DNA from: Natrinema zhouii
GTDB lineage: Archaea; Halobacteriota; Halobacteria; Halobacteriales; Natrialbaceae
Length of the DNA: 64,000 nt
NCBI RefSeq assembly: GCF_013456555.2
Contig: NZ_CP059154.1
Location: 558,001-622,000 of the forward strand
Reading direction: 5' to 3'
The notes under the pieces are model-generated. The model worked only from the letters and a program-made list of their open reading frames with translations, searched no databases and had not been told where the DNA came from. Positions 27,912 through 37,116 of the stretch are shown here, one piece after another. A program made the position numbers and the translations under genes. Positions within the stretch are counted from its first letter, which is position 1, and every line of letters starts with the position of its first letter.

Positions 27912-30608
27912 ATGAGCGTGCCCGAACGACTCGCGGACGCCATCACTGCACACACACGGGTCGTACTCGTCGTCCTCTTGCTCCTGACGGCGCTCGTCGG
28001 AGCCGGAATGCCGATGGTCGACGACGACTCCTCCCTCTCACAGTTCGAGGGCGAATCCGACGAAGCGAAGGCCCTCGAGCGAATCGACGAGAACTTCACG
28101 AGTGATCAACGGGAAAATACGACCAGCGTCCAGCTGATCGTCCGCGGCGATAACGTCCTCGAGAAGGAATCCCTGATTTCGTCGCTCGAGTTCCAGCAGG
28201 AGATACGAGCCGACGAATCGATCAACTCGACGCTCGCCGAGAACCAGTCGATTACCGGCGTCGAGAACATCGTCGCGATCAGTGCGATCAGGAGCAACCA
28301 AGCCGCGGAACCGAACGAGTCCGGTGCGCAACGCCAGCAGCGCCAGGCAGCAGGGAACAACACGACCGAAGCGTCCGGAAACGGTGTCAGCCAAGCGCAG
28401 CCGTCGCTCGAGGCGCAGATCGAGGCACTCGAGGACCTGAGCGACGAGGAGTACGAGCAACTCCTCGAGCGGACATTGTCGGGAGAGAGCGCGGAGGACA
28501 ACGTCGCGATCGCGTTCATGCCGACGTCCTACGAGCCAGGCAGTACGCAGGCCGACACCCGAATGACGTCGATCACCCAGTCGACCGCCGGCGACGGTGC
28601 GAACGGTATGGGTGGCGGCGCGATCAGCGACGAGATCATCGACAGTCAACTCGAGATCCGAGAGCTGGCTGAGACGCAAGAACAGGACTACCTCGTCTTC
28701 GGTGGCGGCATCATCACCGACGAGATCAACCGATCGATGGGCGACAGCCTCGCTATCGTCGGTCCGCTCGCGATGCTGTTCGTCGTCGTCGCGCTGTTGG
28801 TCGCGTACCGCGACCCGCTGGATATCGTCCTCGGGGTCGCCGGCATCGTCGCCGTTCTCGTCTGGACGTTCGGCTTTATGGGCTGGGCGGATATCGCGTT
28901 CAACCAGATGTTCGTCGCGGTGCCGGTCCTCCTGATCGGCCTGTCGATTGACTACGCGATCCACGTCTTCATGCGCCATCGCGAACAACGCGAGTCCGAC
29001 GGGACTAGCGGGACCGTCCGCGGTTCGATGACGACTGCGCTGGGCGGCGTGGGTGCCGCCCTCGTCTGGGTGACGGCCACGACCGTCATCGGCTTCCTCT
29101 CGAATCTCGTTAGTCCGATCGGACCCATCCGTGAGTTCGGGATCGTCAGCTCGGTCGGCATCGTCGCCGCGCTGATCGTTTTCGGCGCGCTGATCCCGGC
29201 ACTCAAGATCGAGATCGACGAGTTCCTCGAGTCTCGCGGCTACGATCGCCGCAAACGTGCGTTCGGGACCGGCGGCGGTCGCTTCAGCGAAATCCTGACG
29301 GTCGGCTCGAGCGCGGCCCGACGGATTCCGATCGTCGTCCTCCTCCTCGTCGTCCTGCTCACCGCGGGCGGCGCCTACGGCGCGACGCAGGTCGACACCA
29401 GCTTCCAGCAGGAGGACTTCCTCGCGGAGAGTCCTCCGGCGTGGACCCAGAATCTGCCCGGCGGGATGGCTCCCGGCGAGTACCACGCCAAGGACGACCT
29501 CGAGTTCGTCAACCAGCACTTCCAGCGCGAGGACAGCCAGGCACAGATACTCGTCGAGGGTGATGTCGACGACGACGAGTTCCTCACGGAGATTAACGAG
29601 ACGCGGACCGACGCCGCCAGCGACGACGGCATCGCGTACACGTTAGCGACCGGCGAAGCCGACATCCAGGACCCGCTCTCGACGATGGAACGGGCCGCCA
29701 GACAGAACGAATCGTTCAACGAGTCGTTCACCGCGGCCGACACCGACGGTGACGGCGTCCCCGACGAGAACGTCTCGGCACTGTACGATCAGCTCTACGA
29801 GGTCGACGGGGAAGCCGCGAGCCAGGTCCTCCACCGGACCGACGGCGGCGAGTACCAGTCGGCTCGGATGATCGTCGCCGTCCAGGGGGACGCAACTGCC
29901 AGCGAGACGACCAGTGAGATGCGGACGATCGCCAGCGACCTCGAGGACGGGAGCGACGGGAGCTGGAGTGCAATCGCCACCGGCGATCCGATCGTGAGCT
30001 ACATCGTCGAACAGGACCTGCTGGACACCGTCCTCGAGAGTCTCGTGATCACGCTCGTTGCGGTGTTCCTGTTCCTCACCGCGGCCTACTGGCTGACCGG
30101 AGCCAGCGCCTCGCTGGGTGCCATCACCCTGCTTCCGGTCGCGTTCTCCGTCAGCTGGATCCTGGGGACGATGTACCTCATCGGGATGCCGTTCAACGTG
30201 TTGACGGGGATGATCACGAGCCTCACCGTCGGGCTCGGGGTCGCCTACAGCATCCACGTCAGCGAACGCTACAGGCTCGAACTCGAGCGCCAGGGCAATG
30301 TCTGGTCGGCACTGCGGACGACCGTCACCGGCACCGGTGGGGCACTGCTCGGCAGTGCCGCGACCACCGTCGGCGGCTTCGGGACGCTCGCCTTCGCGAT
30401 CCTCCCTGCCCTCCGGCAGTTCGGGATCATCACCGGGCTGACGATCACGTACGCGTTCCTCGCCAGCGTCGTCGTCCTCCCAACGCTGCTGGTGCTGTGG
30501 ACTCGGTACTTCGGTCCGGACGTCTCGTTCGACACGTCGGGTGCGCGATCGGGAACGGCAACCGCGAGCGACGGTGGAACCGTCTCCGAGCAGGGTGACG
30601 AGGAGTGA
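27912..30608 (+). CDS. RND superfamily (MMPL-type) exporter
   Basis: The 898-residue protein is a duplicated membrane transporter. Helix 1 (about 18-40) is followed by a large outer domain rich in acidic residues, then five helices (about 270-430). The second half repeats the plan: one helix (IVVLLLVVLLTAGGAYGAT), another outer domain and five helices up to about 880. Typical blocks are FVAVPVLLIGLSIDYAIHVFMRHRE and the matching MITSLTVGLGVAYSIHVSERYR, the proton-relay helices of MMPL proteins. It would export lipids or amphiphiles, driven by the proton or sodium gradient. A TrmB-type regulator follows with a 4-base overlap, so the pair forms one unit. Confidence 0.92.
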   Translation: MSVPERLADAITAHTRVVLVVLLLLTALVGAGMPMVDDDSSLSQFEGESDEAKALERIDENFTSDQRENTTSVQLIVRGDNVLEKESLISSLEFQQEIRADESINSTLAENQSITGVENIVAISAIRSNQAAEPNESGAQRQQRQAAGNNTTEASGNGVSQAQPSLEAQIEALEDLSDEEYEQLLERTLSGESAEDNVAIAFMPTSYEPGSTQADTRMTSITQSTAGDGANGMGGGAISDEIIDSQLEIRELAETQEQDYLVFGGGIITDEINRSMGDSLAIVGPLAMLFVVVALLVAYRDPLDIVLGVAGIVAVLVWTFGFMGWADIAFNQMFVAVPVLLIGLSIDYAIHVFMRHREQRESDGTSGTVRGSMTTALGGVGAALVWVTATTVIGFLSNLVSPIGPIREFGIVSSVGIVAALIVFGALIPALKIEIDEFLESRGYDRRKRAFGTGGGRFSEILTVGSSAARRIPIVVLLLVVLLTAGGAYGATQVDTSFQQEDFLAESPPAWTQNLPGGMAPGEYHAKDDLEFVNQHFQREDSQAQILVEGDVDDDEFLTEINETRTDAASDDGIAYTLATGEADIQDPLSTMERAARQNESFNESFTAADTDGDGVPDENVSALYDQLYEVDGEAASQVLHRTDGGEYQSARMIVAVQGDATASETTSEMRTIASDLEDGSDGSWSAIATGDPIVSYIVEQDLLDTVLESLVITLVAVFLFLTAAYWLTGASASLGAITLLPVAFSVSWILGTMYLIGMPFNVLTGMITSLTVGLGVAYSIHVSERYRLELERQGNVWSALRTTVTGTGGALLGSAATTVGGFGTLAFAILPALRQFGIITGLTITYAFLASVVVLPTLLVLWTRYFGPDVSFDTSGARSGTATASDGGTVSEQGDEE

Positions 30609-31357
30609 GCGGCGATCGAAACGAGGCCGTCGAGGCCTTCGAACAGCTCGGTCTCACCAGCTACGAGGCCAAAGTGTTCATCGCGCTCCACCGACTCGGC
30701 GCAGGGACAGCCAGAGACGTCGCCGAAATCACGGACGTCCCGCGATCACAGGTCTACAGCGTCGCTGAGAGCCTGGAGGATCGCGGCCTGCTCGAGGTCC
30801 AGCAGTCGAACCCGATCCGGTACCGGCCGGTCAGCGTCGACGAGGCGCGGGACACCCTCCGGACCCAGTTCGAGCGCGAACGGGATCGGGCCTTCGAGTA
30901 CGTTGAAACCGTCAAGAACGAGCCGACCGGCGAGGAGACGCAGGAGGACATCTGGACGGTTCGCGGTCGCGACCGGGTCGACGATCGAACCGCCGATATC
31001 CTCTCACAGGCGGAGGATCGGATCGTCTTCGGGACCCGTCTCCCCGAGCTCGTCACCGACTCGGTCGAACGGGCCATCGCGGAGCGCGCGGCGGCCGGCG
31101 TCGCGGTACTCGTCGTCAGTCGAACGGAAGCGGTTCACGACCGCTTCGCCGACATCGAAAACGTCGTCGTGGAACGGCCGCCACCACACCGGTCGGACGA
31201 CGAGCGATCGGGACGGATCGCTATCGTCGACGACGATAGCATCCTCCTGAGCGTGATCGGCGACGGCAGCGAGACCGCGTTCTGGAGTTCGGGCTCGCTG
31301 TTCGCCACCGTGCTGATTCAGTTGATCGAGGCCAGCGACGAAGTACAAGTCGGGTAG
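30605..31357 (+). CDS. TrmB-family transcriptional regulator
   Basis: The 250-residue protein starts with a TrmB winged helix: FEQLGLTSYEAKVFIALHRLGAGTARDVAEITDVPRSQVYSVAESLEDRGLLEV. A coiled linker (DTLRTQFERERDRAFEYVETV) and a C-terminal sensor-like domain (RIVFGTRLPELV, AVLVVSRT, FWSSGSLFATVLIQLIEA) follow. The sugar-binding loop of classical TrmB is not evident. The GTG start overlaps the exporter stop (GTGA) and is preceded by GAGGA. The coupling suggests that it controls the exporter, probably by direct repression, with an unknown ligand. Confidence 0.9.
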   Translation: MSGDRNEAVEAFEQLGLTSYEAKVFIALHRLGAGTARDVAEITDVPRSQVYSVAESLEDRGLLEVQQSNPIRYRPVSVDEARDTLRTQFERERDRAFEYVETVKNEPTGEETQEDIWTVRGRDRVDDRTADILSQAEDRIVFGTRLPELVTDSVERAIAERAAAGVAVLVVSRTEAVHDRFADIENVVVERPPPHRSDDERSGRIAIVDDDSILLSVIGDGSETAFWSSGSLFATVLIQLIEASDEVQVG

Positions 31358-31381
31358 CTGAAACGGTCCGCCGTCGCACAG

Positions 31382-32449
31382 CTACTCGAGGCGATACCGC
31401 AACAGCGCCGCGATCCCGCCGAGATTGGAGAGCTGCTGGCCGGGCGGAAACTCGCTCGAGAAGACCGTCACGTCGCCGCCTTTCTGTTCCGTCGTGCGAA
31501 CGATTTCGTCGACGCTGATCGCCCACTCGCCGTCGGGACCGCGTTCTTTCTGTAACCGGTCGTCGAGGACGAGCAACCGTTCGATCGCGCCGAACTCGGC
31601 GGCCTGCTGGACCTGCTCGGGACCGTACGCCGCCTTCGCACCCTCGGCCATCCGCCGGGTGAGTTCGTCGATGTACTCGGCTTCGCTCTCGATGCGGGTC
31701 TCCTCCTGAACGTCGGCAACGGCACCGCGCTTGAGCACCTCGTGGACGCCGCGGTCGCCGACGGCCGCCGTGTCGACCATCGTGATCAGGTCGGCGACCT
31801 CGGGCTCGTTCTCCTCGAGGTACTTGTAGGCGTCCTGTTTCGTGAATCCAGGGCCCGCGAGGATGATCGCGTCGACCTCGAGTCGCTTGAGGACCGTCGC
31901 GAGCTCTTCGAACAGCTCCGATCGCCCGCGGGCGTACTCGCCTTTGCCGGTCGTCCCGGTGATCGTCGCCCGCTCCTCGGTGCCGTACTGGGCGACCAAG
32001 TGGACGTGGGCCTGTCCCTCCTCGACGGTCGCGATGGCGACGTCGGGGTTTTCCGTGGCCTCCTCGGCCTCCTCGAGGCGGGCCTCCTGATCCGGTTTGA
32101 ACCGCTTCTCGATCGAGAGTTCGTCGCGCGCCTCGACGTTGAGCGTATGGTGAAAGCCGAGCTGATCCTCGCGCGAGCAGGCGACGATCTCGCCGCCGAC
32201 CCGCAATCGATTGGCAAACTTGTGAAACTCGACGGTCTCGACGGCGATGGCGACCCACATGTGTTCGCGCTCGCCGCCCGTGTCCCGCATCTGGTCGTCG
32301 TTGCGCTGGATCCGCCGGGTCGTGTCGCCCGCGACGCGGTCGCCGGGCTCGAGGACGTACTGCAGGTGCCAGAGATCGTCCACGCTCTCCGGGACGACGG
32401 TGACTCGTTCGCGGCCACCCTCGACCTGCTCCCGGTCTTTGATCTGCAT
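31382..32449 (-). CDS. pelA: mRNA surveillance protein pelota
   Basis: This is archaeal pelota (Dom34), 355 residues with the three usual domains. An Sm-like N-terminal domain ([12 protein letters not shown] to about 130) includes [22 protein letters not shown]. The central domain has [21 protein letters not shown], and the C-terminal eRF1-like domain ends [25 protein letters not shown]. The protein enters the A site of stalled ribosomes and, with aEF1A and ABCE1, splits them. The G-G-Q motif of release factors is absent, as expected. It is convergent with the TrmB gene, 24 bases apart. Confidence 0.96.
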   Translation of the reverse strand: MQIKDREQVEGGRERVTVVPESVDDLWHLQYVLEPGDRVAGDTTRRIQRNDDQMRDTGGEREHMWVAIAVETVEFHKFANRLRVGGEIVACSREDQLGFHHTLNVEARDELSIEKRFKPDQEARLEEAEEATENPDVAIATVEEGQAHVHLVAQYGTEERATITGTTGKGEYARGRSELFEELATVLKRLEVDAIILAGPGFTKQDAYKYLEENEPEVADLITMVDTAAVGDRGVHEVLKRGAVADVQEETRIESEAEYIDELTRRMAEGAKAAYGPEQVQQAAEFGAIERLLVLDDRLQKERGPDGEWAISVDEIVRTTEQKGGDVTVFSSEFPPGQQLSNLGGIAALLRYRLE

Positions 32450-32719
32450 GGGCGTGGGTTTGCGGGGTGGCGGTAAGTGGACTGCGATCCCGCACTCGCG
32501 CGCTCGAGTCCGTTACCGAACGAGTGCGATACCCGCCGCTCGCCGTAGCGCCGATGAAAGCCGCTCGTCCATACCGGAAAACGCGGCCGCTATCCCGGTC
32601 CCGAGTCACGGTAGCGAGTCGCTTCCCTCGCGGGGTTTTCACCCGCCCCGTCGTCGGCATACGCCGGTAAGCATTGCCCGGGGCGACGGATGAAGGGCCG
32701 CGGGCGACGAACCGGTCGT

Positions 32720-33043
32720 ATGACGATCGCAGTTCGAACGCTGGACGACGCCGCGTGGATCAGCGTCAACGACAGCCGTCAGGTAAGCGTCAGCGACGTC
32801 TGGACCCTCTCTCGCGGCGTCTTTTGCGACTGTGAACCCGCGTACGTCCTCCTGAAAGCCTTCGTTGACGTCGGCGTCGACGGCCCGATCGTGGTCGCGG
32901 ACGCGATCGGACAGTGTCTCGACTGCGGCACCCGCGACTCGATCGACCGGCTGCCCGTCGGACGCATCGTCGACGGCGACTTCCGGCCGTACGACCCCGA
33001 GGGTGTCCAGTGGCGCGTGGAGCCAGATACCGAGAACCCGTGA
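32720..33043 (+). CDS. small protein with two cysteine pairs
   Basis: The 107-residue protein starts at MTIAVRTLDD, ten codons after the first ATG of the frame. It carries CDC (FCDCEP) and CLDC (QCLDCG) 40 residues apart, the spacing of a possible zinc or iron-sulfur site. The rest is acidic and globular. I recognise no family. It lies 95 bases before the nitrite/sulfite reductase gene on the same strand, but that gene has its own TATA-like box. Confidence 0.6.
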   Translation: MTIAVRTLDDAAWISVNDSRQVSVSDVWTLSRGVFCDCEPAYVLLKAFVDVGVDGPIVVADAIGQCLDCGTRDSIDRLPVGRIVDGDFRPYDPEGVQWRVEPDTENP

Positions 33044-33138
33044 GTCGATGGTGGCGAATGTGTCCGGGACCGGCGAGTACCGGGGAGAACTGACGGCAGA
33101 CGGAGAGGCTTATACGTTCCCGCCATAAAGCGGATTCA

Positions 33139-34914
33139 ATGGCTAGCGACGTCGAGCAGTGGAAGGACGAACTCTACGGGACAGATATTCGCGACGAGAT
33201 CGAACGCTTCGCCGAGGAGGGTTGGGAGTCGATCCCCGAAGACGAGCGGGACGCCTGGTTCGAGCGCTTCAAGTGGTACGGACTGTACCACCAGCGGGCC
33301 GGCCAGGAGTCGTACTTCATGATGCGGATCGGTCCGCCGGGGGGCGTCCTCGAGCCCGGGCAGTTCCGATGCATCGTCGAAATCGCGGACGAGTTCTCCC
33401 GCGGGCCCGCCGCGAACCCGGAGTTCGGCAACGGCTGGCTCGACGTGACGACCCGCCAGGCGATCCAGCTTCACTGGATCCGCCTCGAGGACGTCCCCGA
33501 GATCTTCGAGCGACTCGAGGACGCCGGTCTCTCGACGGTGCAGGCCTGCGGCGACTCGTGGCGGAACATCGTCGGCTGTCCCGTCGCCGGCAAGGACAAA
33601 CACGAGCACATCGACGCCGACGCACTCGCGAACGAACTCCACGACACGTTCAAGCAAAACGAGGCCCACTCGAACCTCCCGCGCAAGTGGAAGGTGTCGG
33701 TGACCGGCTGTGACGAGGGCTGTGGCCAGGGCGACATCAACGACCTCGCGTTCGAGCCCGCCGCAAAGGAGATCGACGGCGAATCGGTTACGGGCTACAA
33801 CGTCCGCGTCGGCGGCGGCCTCTCGCGAAACGAACCGCGCTTTGCGCGCAACGTCGATATCTTCGTCACGCACGACCAGGCCGTCGAAGTCGCTGGCGGG
33901 CTCTCGGCGCTGTTTCGCGACCACGGCGACCGCGAGGATCGGTACAACGCGCGTATCAAGTTCCTCGTCGACGAGTGGGGGCCCGACAAGGTTCGGGACA
34001 CCCTCCAGGCGGACTACGTCGACTTCGAACTCGAGACCGCGGGCGAGGACCTCCGCGAGTCGTACTCGTACAACGCAGGCGAGGCCGACGGTAAACACGA
34101 CCACGTCGGCGTCCACGAGCAGGTCGACGGTAACCACTACGTCGGCCTGAACGTCCTCGTGGGCCGAATCGGCGTCGACGCGGGCTACGAACTCGCCGAC
34201 GCGGCCGAGGAGCACGGCTCGGGCGAGGTGCGACTGACCCAGCGCCAGAACATCATCCTCACGGACGTTCCAACGGAGAATGTCGACGACCTGCGCGCGG
34301 AATCGGTGCTCGAGGAGTACAGTCCCGATCCCCACCCCTTCCAGCGCGGGTCGATCGCCTGTACCGGGACCGAGTTCTGTTCGCTCTCGATCGTCGAGAC
34401 CAAGAACCGGCAGGTCCGGTTCGCCCGCTGGCTCAAGAGCAACGTCGAACTCCCCGAGGGCGTCGAGGACTTCCACATCCACCTCTCCGGCTGCACCGCG
34501 TCCTGTGCCCAGCCCCAGATCGCCGACGTCTCCCTGCGCGGCATGAAGACCCGCAAGGACGGCGAGCCGGTCGAGGCGCTCGACATCGGCCTCGGCGGCG
34601 GCCTCGGCGAGGAGCCGCAGTTCGCCTCGTGGGTCACCGAGCGCGTTCCCGCCGACGAGGTGCCGGGCGCGATCGCGAACCTGCTCGAGAACTTCGACGA
34701 GGCGCGCGACGGCGAGGAGAGTTTCCGCGAGTTCGTCGCAGCGCGCGACGACGAGGAACTCGCCGCCCTCATCGAACCCGAGGAGACGAGCTACGACGAT
34801 CCGTACATGCACAACACGAAGCGCACCTGGTATCCCTACGCCGAGGACGACGACCTCGACGCGAGTCCCGCGCCGGCTCGCGCCGACGGGACGCCGATCA
34901 CCTCTGACGACTGA
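33139..34914 (+). CDS. ferredoxin-type nitrite/sulfite reductase
   Basis: The 591-residue protein is a siroheme/4Fe-4S assimilatory reductase. It has two half-repeats, each with a ferredoxin-like region (FRCIVEIADEFS; VGLNVLVGRIG) and a catalytic region. The iron-sulfur and siroheme cysteines are Cys408 and Cys414 (CTGTEFCS) and Cys452 and Cys456 (GCTASCAQ). It reduces nitrite to ammonia or sulfite to sulfide with six electrons from ferredoxin. No nitrate transporter or reductase is next to it, so the sulfite role cannot be excluded; I therefore leave the symbol empty. A TATA-like gcttatac lies about 27 bases before the ATG. Confidence 0.92.
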   Translation: MASDVEQWKDELYGTDIRDEIERFAEEGWESIPEDERDAWFERFKWYGLYHQRAGQESYFMMRIGPPGGVLEPGQFRCIVEIADEFSRGPAANPEFGNGWLDVTTRQAIQLHWIRLEDVPEIFERLEDAGLSTVQACGDSWRNIVGCPVAGKDKHEHIDADALANELHDTFKQNEAHSNLPRKWKVSVTGCDEGCGQGDINDLAFEPAAKEIDGESVTGYNVRVGGGLSRNEPRFARNVDIFVTHDQAVEVAGGLSALFRDHGDREDRYNARIKFLVDEWGPDKVRDTLQADYVDFELETAGEDLRESYSYNAGEADGKHDHVGVHEQVDGNHYVGLNVLVGRIGVDAGYELADAAEEHGSGEVRLTQRQNIILTDVPTENVDDLRAESVLEEYSPDPHPFQRGSIACTGTEFCSLSIVETKNRQVRFARWLKSNVELPEGVEDFHIHLSGCTASCAQPQIADVSLRGMKTRKDGEPVEALDIGLGGGLGEEPQFASWVTERVPADEVPGAIANLLENFDEARDGEESFREFVAARDDEELAALIEPEETSYDDPYMHNTKRTWYPYAEDDDLDASPAPARADGTPITSDD

Positions 34915-35027
34915 CACCAACCCGGTAGTCCGGATCTGCGGACCTCGGTGCTGACTGTTCTGCAACGGTCGTTTCGACGGTTCCGGCTGTCGGGCGGCCT
35001 AAGTGCGTTCGCCCGCTCTACGGAGAC

Positions 35028-35315
35028 ATGACCGATCGACTGATGAAAGTCAACGCGTACACGACGCTCGATCTCGTCGACGCCGTCGCGAAAGGGAAAG
35101 CGTTCGAGAGCGAGGCGTTCGCCGTCGCGAACGCGACCTCGGACAAGGAGAACCCCGACCGCGTTCGACTACAGTTCGAACTCGACAACATGACCGAAGA
35201 GTACCTGCCCGCGCACATGGAGGAACTCGAGTTGACGCCCGAGCAGGCCCGAACCCTCGCGGCGGACCTCGAGAAACACGCGACGCGTGTCGAGGAGGCG
35301 AGCGTCGACGAGTAA
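35028..35315 (+). CDS. DUF6360 family protein
   Basis: The 95-residue acidic protein reads MTDRLMKVNAYTTLDLVDAV at the start and ELTPEQARTLAADLEKHA near the end, the pattern of the haloarchaeal DUF6360 family. It has no signal peptide or helix long enough to cross a membrane. It follows the nitrite/sulfite reductase at 113 bases, behind a TATA-like gcctaagtg. The repeated proximity suggests a link to that enzyme, but no role is known. Confidence 0.8.
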   Translation: MTDRLMKVNAYTTLDLVDAVAKGKAFESEAFAVANATSDKENPDRVRLQFELDNMTEEYLPAHMEELELTPEQARTLAADLEKHATRVEEASVDE

Positions 35316-35536
35316 GACCACTGAGACCGGGGCCATTCGGGCTCACGCTCTCGACGGAGAACCCGCTCGGACGGAGCGCCGCGATCGGTGCCACCGGTGT
35401 TTGCCGCCCGATCGGAACCGCCAACTACCGATCGAACACGAGAGATACGTCCCACGTAGCCGAAATTCGTGCTAATTGACCTCATTTGACATAGGTAGGG
35501 AGCGACGCTATCCTCGTTGCGCGCCTTCGTTCTGGT

Positions 35537-36154
35537 ATGAACCTGGGATACATAACTCAGTTAGAAGACTTCGGTGCCCGTTCGCTCGTGACCCACGCCA
35601 TCATGGCACTGACGTTCGCGGGTACGATCGTGACCGGACTGTTCGTCGGTGGCGAGCTGGGACTCGTCTCGTTCGTCGCGTTTCTCAACTTCACCGCCGG
35701 GGTGTGGATCGCGCAATCGATCCACTCCCTCGGGAACGCACGGACCGACGATTCGTACAACGGGGTCCTGGCGGTGTTGTTCGACACGACCGGCGAAAAG
35801 AGCTACCACGGACTCGATACCGGTCGACTGGCTCGACTGCTCACGTTGATCGCGGCCGTGACGGCGAGCTCGCTACTGGTGTCCGGGGAGGTCCTCTCCG
35901 GTGCGGCAGCCTCGATCGGTGCCGTCGCGATCGGCGTCGTCGCGCTCGTGACCGCGATGGTCGGCTTCCTGATCGCGATGGGGTCATCGTACGACGCGTC
36001 CGAGCGAGCGGTGACTCGCAGCGCCGAACGCGACAGGGAGGGCGCCGAGTCGGGACAGTCCGTTCCCTCGACGACCGAGTTCGATGACGACTCCGACGTC
36101 CGGATCTCGATCCACGAGATACACATGGAGGACTCCTCCGCCGACCGTCGGTAG
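35537..36154 (+). CDS. four-helix membrane protein, function unknown
   Basis: The 205-residue protein has about four hydrophobic helices: LVTHAIMALTFAGTIVTGLFVG, LVSFVAFLNFTAGVWIAQ, LARLLTLIAAVTASSLLVSG and VAIGVVALVTAMVGFLIAMG. An acidic C-terminal tail of about 50 residues follows. The conserved-looking motif HSLGNARTDDSYNG lies in the loop between helices 2 and 3. I recognise no family. It stands alone, 221 bases after the DUF6360 gene. Confidence 0.65.
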   Translation: MNLGYITQLEDFGARSLVTHAIMALTFAGTIVTGLFVGGELGLVSFVAFLNFTAGVWIAQSIHSLGNARTDDSYNGVLAVLFDTTGEKSYHGLDTGRLARLLTLIAAVTASSLLVSGEVLSGAAASIGAVAIGVVALVTAMVGFLIAMGSSYDASERAVTRSAERDREGAESGQSVPSTTEFDDDSDVRISIHEIHMEDSSADRR

Positions 36155-36336
36155 TCTCACTCCGCGGAATCGGTCCTCGCCCGTGCTATCCCTTCGACCA
36201 GCGATCCGTCGGACACGAACGGACGGACATCGACCGTGTCGAGAACCACGCCGACGCGGAAAAACTAGGTAGCGACGCGACCGAAACCCGACGGCTCGGT
36301 ATCGGTACGGACGACGGCAGTCAGTCAGCTACCGTC

Positions 36337-36630
36337 TCAGTCCCGGAGTTCCTCGAGTTTCCCTTTCGCCTTCTCGAGGCCGGACTCGAACGTTTCCTCG
36401 ATCTCCTCGACGGAGCGTTCGACGTAGTGGACGCGTTCTTTGGGGACCCGCCGAACGATGTCATTTCCGTCGTCGTCGGTCCCGTACGCGAAGAGCCAGT
36501 GATCTTGGAAGTAGGCGATTCGGTCGTTGTCGACGGTGGCCCGCTCGTCGTTCTCGCCGGGTGTCTCGTAGACGATCGTCGCGGTGCCCAGCTCCGGCTC
36601 CGTGTCGGTGTCTGTATCGATATCTACCAT
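36337..36630 (-). CDS. small acidic protein, function unknown
   Basis: The 97-residue protein starts at MVDIDTDTDTE; upstream the frame is Arg/Ser/Thr-rich and not coding-like. It reads as a small beta domain (TATIVYETPGENDERATVDNDRIAYFQDHWLFAY) followed by a charged helix (VEEIEETFESGLEKAKGKLEEL). It is soluble and very acidic. I know no family for it. It is followed on the same strand, upstream in transcription order, by a one-helix membrane protein gene. Confidence 0.6.
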   Translation of the reverse strand: MVDIDTDTDTEPELGTATIVYETPGENDERATVDNDRIAYFQDHWLFAYGTDDDGNDIVRRVPKERVHYVERSVEEIEETFESGLEKAKGKLEELRD

Positions 36631-36733
36631 GGTCGTCACGTCCACCGTCGGCCGTGTAGTCGTGGACCCGGCAGGTGCAGCCCGTTCGAACCCCGAAAAC
36701 GCGAACGCGTCCCAGCGAATCGCGTCCACACAG

Positions 36734-36982
36734 TCAATCGGACCCGGACTCGGTCGAGGAGTTCGAGTGCTCCTCCGCGTTCGTGTCGCGAACGCCGCTG
36801 TCATCTGTCGGCGTCGGTTCGGCGTGCTCCGCCTGATACGGTTGAGTGCCGGGGCCGAGCGCCAGGAACACCACGAACCCGATTGCGATTACCATCGCGG
36901 CGATGATGACCCAGCCGATGACGACCGGCCCGTCGAATCCGCCGAGCACCGCGGGGACAAGCGCCTCGAGTAGTGGCATCAT
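36734..36982 (-). CDS. single-helix membrane protein, function unknown
   Basis: The product has 82 residues when started at MMPLLEALVP. One helix, VVIGWVIIAAMVIAIGFVVFLAL, is followed by an acidic disordered tail. A TATA-like gatataga (37025-37032, minus strand) would place the transcript start just ahead of this ATG. Further upstream the frame is Arg-rich and not coding-like; an ATG at 37063 is possible but would lie before that TATA box. Confidence 0.5.
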   Translation of the reverse strand: MMPLLEALVPAVLGGFDGPVVIGWVIIAAMVIAIGFVVFLALGPGTQPYQAEHAEPTPTDDSGVRDTNAEEHSNSSTESGSD

Positions 36983-37116
36983 CGGCTGCGCTAGTTCGGG
37001 ACCACCAATCAGTGTTGAGCCGTCTATATCGGGGTCGCGGTCCGACCTCGAGCCACGCGGCATGAGGGAGTTACGCAGCCGTCGTCGATCCGACCAGTTC
37101 GCCGCGGATCCGTGTC

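Noticed and set aside
33136-34965. 609-codon open frame on the minus strand opposite the siroheme reductase
   Set aside because: It has no motif and mirrors the reductase gene, which has all its cysteines.
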